From NCBI GenBank assembly GCA_905178155.1, contig CAJINV010000004.1, positions 11,205,655 to 11,269,654 on the forward strand: a stretch of DNA of 64,000 nucleotides. The letters are read 5' to 3'. The notes beneath the pieces were generated by a model. That model was not told the origin of the DNA. It saw nothing but the letters and a program-made list of their open reading frames with translations, and made no database searches. Positions 45,901 through 54,831 of the stretch are shown piece by piece; position 1 is the stretch's first letter, and every line of letters starts with the position of its first letter. The translations under genes and the position numbers were made by a program. The DNA comes from Amoebophrya sp. A120 (taxonomy: Eukaryota > Sar > Dinophyceae > Syndiniales > Amoebophryaceae).

Positions 45901-46497
45901 CCTGGGCGAGGAAGTTCAGCGTTGGCGATTCGAACACGTCGATGTCATACCGCTCCTGGCGAAGACTCGGAGGCACGTCGAGCTGTGAGTGTGATGTGGA
46001 CGAGAACGAGATGAGTTCTTGGGATAAAAATCCGAGTGGGACAAAAATCCGAGTGGGATAAAAATGAATCCTCATTGAACAAAAGCTGGCGTTGAAAATG
46101 GTATAAATATATATAATTTCCTTTTCTATACGTATTTCAGAATTTCTTTCTGCATCCGCCACGGCAGAGTGGAGATCGGTAGCGCCATATATTCTCCCGA
46201 AGAAGATGCTGATGCCCCAGAAGAACCGACACCAGCCTCGTAGTTCGTTGATGGAAGCAGCGCCAGGAAGTCCAGGGAAAACGCTTCGCACAGGGCGGTC
46301 GCGAGCTCCTGCGGTCGCTTGCTCTCCTCGAGGAGCAGAATCCATAACGGCTGCAGTTGACAGAGGTAGGGCAGGTGCTGGCGAAACAGCTCAGGCTCGT
46401 CGAACTTCCGCGAACTGGGCGTACAGATGTAGTCGCGGAACAGGAAAACACTCCGCTCGTCCGGCCCCAGTTGGGGGCAAAGCTGGGCGATGGACAT
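39990..46497 (-). CDS. SMPD4-like neutral sphingomyelinase 3 homologue
   Basis: Proposed exons: 46132-46497, about 45557-45982, about 45226-45483, 44159-45028, 42464-43981, 41264-42200, 41073-41108 and 39990-40836. Four gaps are introners; the introns at 45983-46131 and 45029-45225 are GT-AG. The junction near 45.5 kb is not resolved. The model gives about 1745 residues, twice the size of human SMPD4, because of Ser/Gly/Gln-rich inserts. Patterns that recall SMPD4: ALPISTLPWRMQKEI near the N-terminus, a DPLLYYLITFVN segment, LLHCLIFDMWF, then AMRTWLLLCQPW (compare the family pattern MWLxYxQPW) followed by a long helical region, and a C-terminal membrane helix (LVFTLGLGYLVVGFLF). SMPD4 acts at ER/nuclear-envelope membranes and hydrolyses sphingomyelin. 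The assignment comes from remembered motif order, not an alignment. Start ATG 46495-46497; coding sense further upstream is possible. Confidence 0.6.
40837..41072. mobile_element. Introner element, family C (in SMPD4-like gene)
   Basis: 236 bp, ends TATGGCGTTCTCAACTG and CAGTTGAGAACGCCATA, with a tandem TCAACTGTTACAT in the left arm. Flanked by GCTCG (40832-40836 and 41073-41077). Excision joins LSVTE to QFLRS. It lies 36 bp from the next element. Confidence 0.92.
41109..41263. mobile_element. Introner element, family B (in SMPD4-like gene)
   Basis: 155 bp, ends TATGCCTTGCAGAAGTATCG and CGATACTTTTGCACAGGATA-like right arm. Flanking duplications GTGCT (41104-41108) and GTACT (41264-41268) differ at one base. 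Excision joins LRKKY to KIQNE. The interior matches the copy at 16376 in reverse orientation. Confidence 0.88.
42201..42463. mobile_element. Introner element, family A (in SMPD4-like gene), inverted orientation
   Basis: 263 bp, ends TATCAAATGCAAAAATG and ACATTTTTGCATTTGATA. Flanked by GCGCC (42196-42200 and 42464-42468). Excision joins MERQA to ALFPP. The interior matches the copy at 48602 only after reverse complementing, so the element lies in the opposite orientation to most family A copies relative to transcription. Confidence 0.93.
43982..44158. mobile_element. Introner element, family D (in SMPD4-like gene)
   Basis: 177 bp, ends TATCAAACAGAAAAAAGC and TTTTTTTCTGTGTGATA, with the family D interior (ATACACA, TCTGTCATGGG, TTTGCATTACAAAT). 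Flanked by CGAGC (43977-43981 and 44159-44163). Excision lies in a Ser run and joins SSSSS to STPGA. Confidence 0.92.
46020..46064. repeat. Short tandem repeat in an SMPD4-like intron
   Basis: About two and a half copies of a 16-17-bp unit (GGGATAAAAATCCGAGT) inside the first intron, close to its acceptor. Confidence 0.8.
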
Positions 46498-47897
46498 GTT
46501 GTTGGCTTCAGGACGACGAAGCCGGGTGGAGGCGGTTCGCCTTTTCGTTCTTCTTCCTGAAATAATCGCGCGACTTCGACGCCCTTTCGCCAGGAGGCTC
46601 CGAACAACTAGATCATGACCGGAATGTTTTTTTGGTGCTTTCGAGCAGGACGGCGTTTATTCCCTCCGGCGCTCGAGGCAATTTTGTACGGGACGGCAGT
46701 GCCATGGTCATCATCGATCTTGGTTTTCGTTTTGTTTCGCTGCGACTTCGCCTTCAAAGAATCGGTCAAGTAGTCATGGTGAATGGTGGATCAAAAGCAG
46801 AATAAGCTAACTACACGAAAATCTGCATGGACCACAAAAAATATTGGGGGATGGGAACGATTCTCTTTTTTAACAGAACGGAATGACCTGACGGGGACCA
46901 ACATCAACTGCGACGGAGCAGCCTTTTCAGAGTGCGGATGCCAAACATATAACCATTGAAATGCGAAGATCTAATGCTCCTGAACAGGAGCGCGACACGT
47001 GGTAGCCGCATACACTTATAGACAATAATCTTCACCGTGTGCGGAAAAAACTTCAACTACTGGCACAGCCTATCTGAAGAAAGCCAAAGCCTTCAATCCT
47101 TATCGAAGATCAACATGCAGCAAGTGCAAGAGCAGTCGACATAACAAGATCGTTCCATAACGAGCAATAGTACTGACGACCTGCGTTTTCAAAATCAACG
47201 AAAAATTCGACCAGGAAAGATCTTCATCGCCAGCATCTACTTTTCTTTCAATTGAGACTATACTCACGCTGATAGTAAAGGTAAAGGTAATGCTGGCCGC
47301 CCCGCTCCAAAATAAGCACGTGCACGAACACAGCCCTGATTTCAATCGACCGTCAATGTTGTCTTTACGACGCGTAGGAATGAGCAACTCTACTCGTACT
47401 CCATCTCGTCGCCCCTCTTTTCTCGATAAGAAATAACCGCACTGAAAACTAGTACGGTCGCAAAAGAAAGATGCTATCGTCCTTCCTCGCGGGAAGAGCA
47501 AAATGAAAATGTTTCTTTGTGTTAAGTAGTCCTTAACCCACACCACACACAGTAGATTGCCAACACCTAAATTTGTCCAATCTGTCTCAAGGATTCATCA
47601 CACAGTCGTGGTTCGCAAGATAAAATTTTTGCCTCCAACTGTAGTCGCAACACCGTTTTATATCAACATTGCGCGGCCGTCAACACGTTGTAGTCTCTGT
47701 CCTCAACTGTATCACTGCGATTTACTCACAAACATACTCATTGAAAAAATCTTTTTATGTTTGTACTTTCCGACACGTATCCCTCGTCGGCCCCACTGGA
47801 CTATCAATTAACTCCGTACTATCCGGAGATCCACATCACCCACGCGGCGTCCGTGCGACCATGACTGCACCAGGAGACAATGCAGATCCTTTCATTT
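46498..47897. other. Intergenic spacer
   Basis: About 1.4 kb. The first 110 bp upstream of the SMPD4-like ATG are still GC-rich with an open frame (FGASWRKGVEVARLFQEEE) out of phase with the gene; it might be an extra exon. The rest is AT-rich and shows no supported feature. Confidence 0.4.
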
Positions 47898-50352
47898 CTA
47901 TCGCATCAGCAGCGGTACCGTGTCCCGGATGGCGCGGTAGACCTTCACCGCAGTCTCCGTCACGGTGCGCATGGGGCACTTGCCCTTCTTCTTTGCTTTC
48001 CGCGCTAGCGCCTCGCCCTTGCCGTGCTTCTCCGGGTCGTACGCAAAGGGGTTCGGCTTGAACATGAAAGCCGGCATTTTGGAGCCGCCAGTGCTGGACC
48101 CCGCGGCTTTTTTCTTCTTTTTCTTTCCTGATTTGGTTGTCGTTTTCGACGAGTTTGCATTGGTTTCGGGGTTTTTCGATGTGCTGTTACTGCCCCTAGT
48201 CGTGCTCCTATACTTTTCATCATCTGCGTCGTTCTCCGCCGGCTTTGCTCCACCTGCGGCGCCGACTATTTCTTCGCCGCCAAGCTCTGCGGTCCGATTC
48301 ATACCTCGTTTGATCTGCAGGATGCGCTCCCTGCAGTCGGTAGTCGCGTTTGATGGCAAATTTTCGCACTGGTCATCGGCTTCGTCGTCAAGGTGAAGAT
48401 TCTCTGGAGCAGGCACTGTAAAACCAGAGGAGGATGTTGTCCCGGTGCTCTCACCGTCTTCTCCACCACGCCCATGATCCGAAGCCGTTACATTCTCCTG
48501 GTTCCAGGGCAACTCTTTGTTGTAAATCCGGCCTAAAATCGGGTACTTGGACAGGTAGGTCTCCTCAAAGTTATCTCGACCCTCAAACAGCTCCATATCC
48601 GTATCCAATGCAAAAATGTCTGGGTCTGGAAGAATGCAAGATTTGTCATGCTTATTTCTCATGACCCATGATGCCTGTAATGCTTCACCTAGCATCGCAG
48701 ACTTTTAGAAGGCTCCCTGATGCACCTTCCGCATGAGAAATGCCCTGTCCGTGTAGCAAAAACTGTGCCCCTCTTGCTGGTCATGCAATACAAATTTTTT
48801 TAGAGTCCAAAAACAGCATGACAAGTTGCAATCTTCCAGACCCAGACATTTTTGCAGTTGATAATCCGTGAGCCCGAGCAAGTCCCGGTCCAAGTCAGAC
48901 TCCTCAAGCGAGCCTAGCGCCAGCGCCCGCGTCGCTGGTAGGTGTTGATTGGTCATTGTGTGTGTTTTGCGTTTGAAAAATAAGAAAATTCGTTTCTTTT
49001 TCAAGCAGTGAGAGTGACCTTTCAAAAAAGTCCGGAAAATGAGTTACTAGTGCTCACTGCGTTCTTTTTCACACAAAAACAATCCGTCCTACCTTCCCGT
49101 CCGTGAAACAGCGCATAGCCTCCCTCACCCTGTTTGTAAAAGTGCGGCGAGGCCGTGACATTGAAGACATAGCCGAAATACGCGAGGTAAAGCAGATTCT
49201 GGTCCTCGAGCAGGTTTGGTAGGTCGCGAAATTCGTTCCAGGTGTAGTACTTCCAGCGAAATACCTCATTTTCCTCCAAATCAGCGTCCTGGATGAACCG
49301 CACGTAATGAAAATAACTCAGCAGCGCAAACAGCGCCGCAAGAAAAAGTCGGTCGGCCGTCAGTATCACATGAGAAACATCCTCAGCTGTATTTTTCCTC
49401 ATAGGGCAAAAAAAAAAAAAATTCCAGCATGTTTGTAGATCAGAACGCAAGGCGTGCAACATCGCCCAAGCGGAAAGCAATTCACGGCAAGTTCGGAAAT
49501 TATGCACCTGCTGTTTATTTGTGAGTGATGGGATTGCTTTGAAAAAGAGGACTCATCGCGACGGTATGGCGCTGAAAAGCATGGCCAAGAAGTGCCTCAG
49601 TTGGCCAAAATTGTGACTGGGACCGTCGAGGCTGTAATGCGGAGAAGGCAAAAAAGATGCTTTTTTTGCAAAAAAAAGCTGTTTTTTTGATCAAAATCCT
49701 TGGGATTTTGACGTCCGAAACCTTGCTATGAGTACTCATTTTTTTTTGCTATGAGTACAAATAACTTCCCCGACGGAGTTCTGGATCAGAACTCTCTCAC
49801 AAAGCAGCTCATTTTGATGCTATAGGTCATAGCTTTTCCTAGGGTCAGGAAGGAGAGTGAGTACAAATACGGTAGCAGTGGGAGAGGCTTTTTTTGCATT
49901 CAATTCCCGATGCTATGGTGGCCCCACAGGGTCACTTTTTTGCTCAAACGCGACGGCGTGCTGTTTTTCTTTTTGCACTGCCGCCGTGATTGGCTTCAAT
50001 TGGTCTGCTTTTCGTATCCCAAACACCATCGCAATGCAGCCTGATAGATGGAGGCTGTACCCTATCCCGGAGAACCCCCTGAAGGGTGGGCCTGGTTCTG
50101 ATACATAAAAACCTGCGCAAATTTTTTTTTTTTTGGCCCTATGAGGAAAAATACAGCTGAGGACTTTTCTAATTTGATAGTCAGGTGAGGAAAATTAACC
50201 ATGATAGGACTACTTTGCGGCTTTTCCGTAGCCGAATTTTCCTGTTGCGTAGTTTCCGTCATGTAGTTGTGGCCTTCAAGAACGTCCACGTCGTCGCTTT
50301 TCCTATTGTACGACCCCTGGTCTGTAGCAGAAATGGACGCTATGATAGCCAT
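47898..50352 (-). CDS. Membrane-anchored protein with Lys-rich C-terminal region
   Basis: Proposed exons: 50154-50352, 49093-49389, 48864-49018 and 47898-48601. The gaps are a 764-bp introner, a short intron with GT-AG ends (49019-49092) and a family A introner. The sum is 1344 nt, exactly 448 codons. The N-terminal 66 residues are polar. A hydrophobic helix at about 75-95 (ILTADRLFLAALFALLSYF) and a second weaker one at about 135-155 (LLYLAYFGYVFN) suggest membrane insertion. The C-terminal half is hydrophilic, with Asn/Ser/Thr tracts, a Lys run and a basic end (FAYDPEKHGKGEALARKAK). No family was recognised. The 74-nt intron is the weakest link. If it is not real, 47898-48957 could be a separate gene starting MTNQHLPATR, but the spacer between the two would then be far shorter than elsewhere. 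Confidence 0.55.
48602..48863. mobile_element. Introner element, family A (in 48-kb gene)
   Basis: 262 bp, ends TATCCAATGCAAAAATG and ACATTTTTGCAGTTGATA. Flanked by ATCCG (48597-48601 and 48864-48868). Excision joins DLLGL to TDMEL in frame. Confidence 0.92.
49390..50153. mobile_element. Long introner-like element, family H (764 bp)
   Basis: Ends TATTTTTCCTCATAGGGC and GCCCTATGAGGAAAAATA, each followed inward by a long T/A run, so the terminal repeat is about 30 bp. Flanked by the palindromic 6-bp CAGCTG (49384-49389 and 50154-50159). Excision of the element plus one copy joins EKSSA to EDVSH in frame, linking an otherwise orphan start exon to the membrane-helix exon. It is about three times longer than the usual family A copy. 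The interior has only short frames, two copies of GCTATGAGTAC and a near-palindrome around TTTTGATCAAAA. Confidence 0.82.
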
Positions 50353-51856
50353 TTTGGACCGATAGCAGGTTCATGTCTCATCAGTTGAAGAAGACGCTCC
50401 GATAGAAGTGCGACGGGTGTTCAACAAATTGTATTTGACTCACGTGAAAGGAGGGCATTGCTTGGAAACTACACAATATGTTGTACGGAGGTGATTCTGA
50501 GTTCCTGGAGAAAATCGAAGGGCAACAGCAACACGTGGCTGGTCGTGGACACACGTGAAAATTTTCTAACTTGCTCTACTGCTCTAAACTTCCTCTACCA
50601 ACAAAAAATGTACTTGCACAGCACTCGCTGGTGCTTTAGCAGTGCGGCCTCCTGCACCTGTAACTGTATCAGCATCGTGAATAAAAGTATCCTCACATCA
50701 GACCACACACGACACCAATCGGTACATGGAACACTGACTAAGGAGCAGCAGTCACACGACCCGGCTTCCCCACTTTCTCCACCGAAGCAGATGAAGAAAC
50801 GGCAGACCAATGTTAGTGTGATTTTTTATTGATGTTGTCGGTTTGTAAAACAAGTCAAGCTCACCAATTTGTTGAATCTCGTAAACCATCCTATGGCCAG
50901 CCTGATTGGTGCGAATCATAGGCCTTCTTTTTGCCTCTTAGGCCAGCTGCTCTTGAAGCATCATCAAGTGGCTCTTCTTGTTCCTTTTCGTACCGCTTTT
51001 GCTTGCTTCAATTTCCTCGTTCATTGTCGTGGGGAGAGAGTTCTTTAGCATGTATAACCAGGAAAAATACAACTGATACTGAATAAGAACTACTTCTGCG
51101 TTAAAATAAACCACTGAGAGAAAGGGACGATTCGGCTCTCGACGAGAGCTTGCTTCATACATTTTCTTGTTTGCAAAGCCTCGTTTGAAGATGTCATGTC
51201 GCGTACAGAGAGACCGACGGGGCCTTCTGGAGAAAGGAGAATCTTAAACCTTCTGGGGTATATCATCTTGAGATTGAATGGTGCATGTCGTCGTGAAGTC
51301 GATCTTACAAACAACTAAAACCATCCATATCCGTAGTGTCTTTCGCGGGTGTGCTTGCAGCCACTGAGACTTGTAGTGATGAACCAAAGCTACCTCAAGG
51401 CAGTTTGCTCCTCTAGTGGATTTCATTTTTTTCCTACTTGTATTACGACCACCCGCAGATCCAGAGTCTTGTTGCTGTTTGCATAAAGCCTATCGCGGCA
51501 TAATGGCATCGAAATAAAACCAGATCGAGTAACAGTTCGTGTGTTTCCGTGGCAACATTAGAAAATATTGCGTGCATCGTATAAAACAGGAAGGAAGGGA
51601 AAGTGCAATCTCGCAGAAGATCGCTTCGCTTACTCCGACCGTCGCCAGAGCAACAACTTCAATAACTTTCACTTTCTCGACCAAAACCACTCTTCAGGAG
51701 CCCGTGCTATAGAAAGAAACGCGTCGACGGAAGGACTCTGTTCCTGTTTCGTTTACCATGACGTAATATCAAAAACCGTTGCGCATGGTGCGTAGCTTTG
51801 TTCATACCACGTCGGTACTTAGTTTGCTTTCCTCCCTTGTTCTACTCTTGCGCTTC
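50353..51856. other. Intergenic spacer
   Basis: About 1.5 kb with only short frames on both strands and no recognised domain or introner end. Confidence 0.5.
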
Positions 51857-53300
51857 TTAATGGTGATGATGACTGCATTCCTCGGTCACGGTCGTGCCCA
51901 TGAAGGGCAGGTTGCCGGTCCAGCGGGCCTTCCGCCAGTTTTGCGGCTCGCCCTTGGCGGAGCCCGACATGGTTTTCGTGACTGGGTCCACAACCAATTC
52001 GTAGTTGCCGTACTTCTCCCAAAAGATGCTCAACTTGTTGTCGCCCTCCAGCTCCCAGTGCGCGTGCGCGGGGAACTGGTGGCACTGGAAGTGGTTGTAG
52101 CCGTCGCACTTGAAGACGATGGGAAACTTATGGATTGCAAAAGTGTCTGGGTCTGGAAGTGTCATGCTGCTTTTGCATGACACAGAAGGTCTAGCATGGA
52201 AGCTTTAGCATCACACGTTTCGAGAAGCTTCCGCAATGCGGAATCCGCATGACAAATGCCCCATTTTGGTGACAGAAAGTGGGCAGCTTTTGCTGCCTAT
52301 GCATGACAGATTTTTCTGTGTTGTGAAATGCGCATCACAAGTTGCATCCTTCCAGACCCAGACATATTTGCAATCCATAAAACTCGCCCTTCTCCCACTG
52401 CAGCATCCACTCACTGCCCGCGCCCTCGCCGAACAGGGCGAGTTCCACGGGGGAGAACGGCCGTTTGAACTGCGCCTTGCGCCAGTCCTGCTCTTTGGTA
52501 TGGAACTCTCAAGCGTTACATTCTCAACTGTTACATGATTTGTCATGCAAATTTAAGTACCACCAAGATCGCCGCGATCAAGCTGCTTCGCATGGCAAAT
52601 CTACGAAGGGCTAAACAGCATCGAAATCTGTGCCAAATCTGTAATGCAAAAGGCGCAATCTTCGCCCTTTCTTTTCACTTTTGCCGTTCTTGCATGACAA
52701 ATTTATGTAACAGTTGAGAATGTAACATTTGAGAACGCCATACTTGGTCTGCGTCGGGTTGGACACGCACCCCCCGGCCATGGTTTTGTGCGCCGGGTCG
52801 AACTCGAGCTCGTACTGCCCAAACTTCTTGCCCCAGTCAATCTTCACCAGGTATTTCTTTTTCTCCTCGTGGCTGTGTCCGCCACTGCACTTGTGGTCGT
52901 CCCCGCCATGATCGTGGCCCCCGTGTCCGTGGTCGTGGTGCCCCGCAGAGGCACTGCCGCCGTCGTGGTCGTGGCCGCAACCGCCCTCGTGATCGTGCCC
53001 GCAACCGCCCATGTCGTGGTCGCCGTCGTGGTCCTTGTGACCACCGTGGTCGTGTCCATTGGCGTGGCTACTAGTATGGTCGTGATGATCGTGGCCGCCC
53101 GCCTCCTGGTTCTGCACGACCAACTCCCACTTAGACGCCGCTTGGAACTTCGGCGCAAAGAAGTGGCCGCCCGGGCGGAAGCACACCTCGAAGGAACCGC
53201 CAGACCAGGCAAAGTCGTACCAGCCCAGCAGGGACGCGGAGGAATCCTGGGTCGCGTGCGAACACGCGTGGTCGTGGTGGTCGTGGTCGTGCTTGGCCAT
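51857..53300 (-). CDS. His-rich, probably metal-binding repeat protein
   Basis: Exons 52743-53300, 52380-52498 and 51857-52128, separated by a family C and a family A introner; 939 nt, exactly 313 codons. Residues 2-15 (KHDHDHHDHACSHA), a stretch at about 70-145 made of HDH, GGH and GCGHDH repeats, and a C-terminal HHHH together hold several dozen His, a composition expected to bind Zn, Ni or Cu. Two copies of a beta-rich unit surround the His block: WGKKFGQYELEFDPAHKTM ... DWRKA (first) and WEKYGNYELVVDPVTKTM ... NWRKA (second). A third, partial unit is suggested by SKWELVV near residue 50 and HWELEGD later. No signal peptide is seen, so a cytosolic metal buffer or chaperone is the simplest reading. 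The family is not recognised. Confidence 0.85.
52129..52379. mobile_element. Introner element, family A (in His-rich gene)
   Basis: 251 bp, ends TATGGATTGCAAAAGTG and ACATATTTGCAATCCATA. Flanked by AAACT (52124-52128 and 52380-52384). Excision joins EKGEF to PIVFK. The interior is nearly identical to the copies at 20936 and 34836. Confidence 0.93.
52499..52742. mobile_element. Introner element, family C (in His-rich gene)
   Basis: 244 bp, ends TATGGAACTCTCAAGCG and ACATTTGAGAACGCCATA. Flanking copies TTTGG (52494-52498) and CTTGG (52743-52747) differ at one base. Excision joins TQTK to EQDWR in frame. Confidence 0.9.
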
Positions 53301-54831
53301 TTTGATTGTCCTTCTTTCGATACGGTCAGGGCGGGAAGGAATGCGAATAGAAAAGATGACTCTGAAGGAGGATAGACGAAAAGGAAAAAGAGAGCAGGAG
53401 GACTAGAGGCAGAATAAGTGTAGTGGTACTGGTAGGCACAGTCAGCGATTTATTAGACAATAAATTGGGTTTTTTATGGGGCTGGTAGAAGAAAAGATTA
53501 AAACGCTACAGAGCTGCGCTCGGAAAAAATCAAACAAGACTGCAATGGACCACATTTTTGGTTTGTATATATAAATTGCAATTCAATGTGAGAGACGACC
53601 TTGACCTTGATGAAGGACTCCTTCGTGGAAGTGTGCGCGCGATCAGATCCTGATCCGGTTAAGCTGGAGACTTGCCCCTTATGCGCTGCGTTCGCCGCGT
53701 TCTCTTTCTTCATTTGATTTGCGGAGAACAAATTCGGATCTACTTTTTGTTTTTCGGGTCTTTGATCATCAATATTTAATTCGAGCACGATTCGTGGTCG
53801 TCAGTAGATCGATGTGACCTTCGCGGCCGCGGCTGTGAAACCTTCATAGTTCAAACGGAGATCTGGATCTGCGTCATCATGCCACGTTCGTCCACCCTGT
53901 GTCGTACTACGCGGGGTTTACTCACTCGATTTTGGTTGCAACTTTCATCTTGGAACTACCGCTACTTCAGGCGAATGCAAAACAAAGAGACACGTCGAAC
54001 AAGAACACGAGTGGGTCGAGAAACAATGAAGAACATTCTCCGAACCCCAGAAAACTTTTGCTCCTGCTGTGTGGTCTGCGAATTTCAAATTTACTGAAAC
54101 AGAAGAACTGAAACTTTACGATACAGCATGGCTATCTTGGTGTTATGCTCGTCCTGTGCTTACTGTTTGGCGGCATTGGCATGCGTCGACTAGAAAATGC
54201 AAATGGCGCTGTGCATGGTGTATGAATATGGCACTGGTATATGATTTCTTCTTCGGGTTGTCACTCCTTTATTTTTAAGGTCACGCCAAAGCACCAAAAT
54301 TTTTCAAGTCAAGGACGACACGGCCCGTCATGCAAGAAAAGCACAACCTCCAAAATGAAAGCGAAACAAAGAACTGCCTCGTACTTGTAGCTACACGTTC
54401 TTACAACTTCAGAAAACATGATGAGATGACGGCAAATCAGAATGCTTAAACCTTATCGACTGAGTCTGGAAGAAAAAACTTTCTATGGAAGTTGATCAAC
54501 CTGGGATCATGAAGCACTTCGGGGACAGCAAAACTATATCGGGATGCTGAGAAAAGATCCCTGGGGTGAGAGCAAGTGCAAAACTACAAGTCCGAATACT
54601 ACACGCACTTCACTTGCAATATCTGGACCTATCGGGGGGAGTCGGGTAAACGTAAATCTAAATTTTGCTACAACAAACAGAAACTTCTAATAAAACATGA
54701 TCATGAAACAAGTATTTAGTACTGTACTCGTCAAACCTATGAAGATAAAAAGCTACCGAGATAGGAGCAGCATCGCGATCGCCGCTTTAGCTATGAACTT
54801 TTTGTTTTTCATCCAGGGGTTTTATCGTCTT
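53301..54831. other. Intergenic spacer
   Basis: About 1.5 kb. A minus-strand frame at 53498-53788 has a reasonable composition (DPNLFSANQMKKENAAN) but no ATG at its start and no clear acceptor, so it is not called. Nothing else was seen. Confidence 0.45.

Noticed and set aside
46498-46610. An N-terminal extension of the SMPD4-like gene (FGASWRKGVEVARLF ...).
   Set aside because: It is out of frame with the following exon and no splice pair was found; kept only as a possibility in the spacer entry.
50340-50365. TAGCCATTTTGG at 50346-50357 resembles the core of the dinoflagellate spliced leader.
   Set aside because: Only 12 bases match, it overlaps the start codon region of a minus-strand gene, and there is no donor or snRNA-like context. 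Chance is the simpler reading.
20936-52379. Conserved peptide-like tails (for example CKNVWVWKDATCDAH) at the ends of several minus-strand frames, which look like a shared protein domain.
   Set aside because: They are translations of the family A introner arm read through from the host exon. The same bases occur in unrelated genes and in both orientations, so this is not a protein domain.
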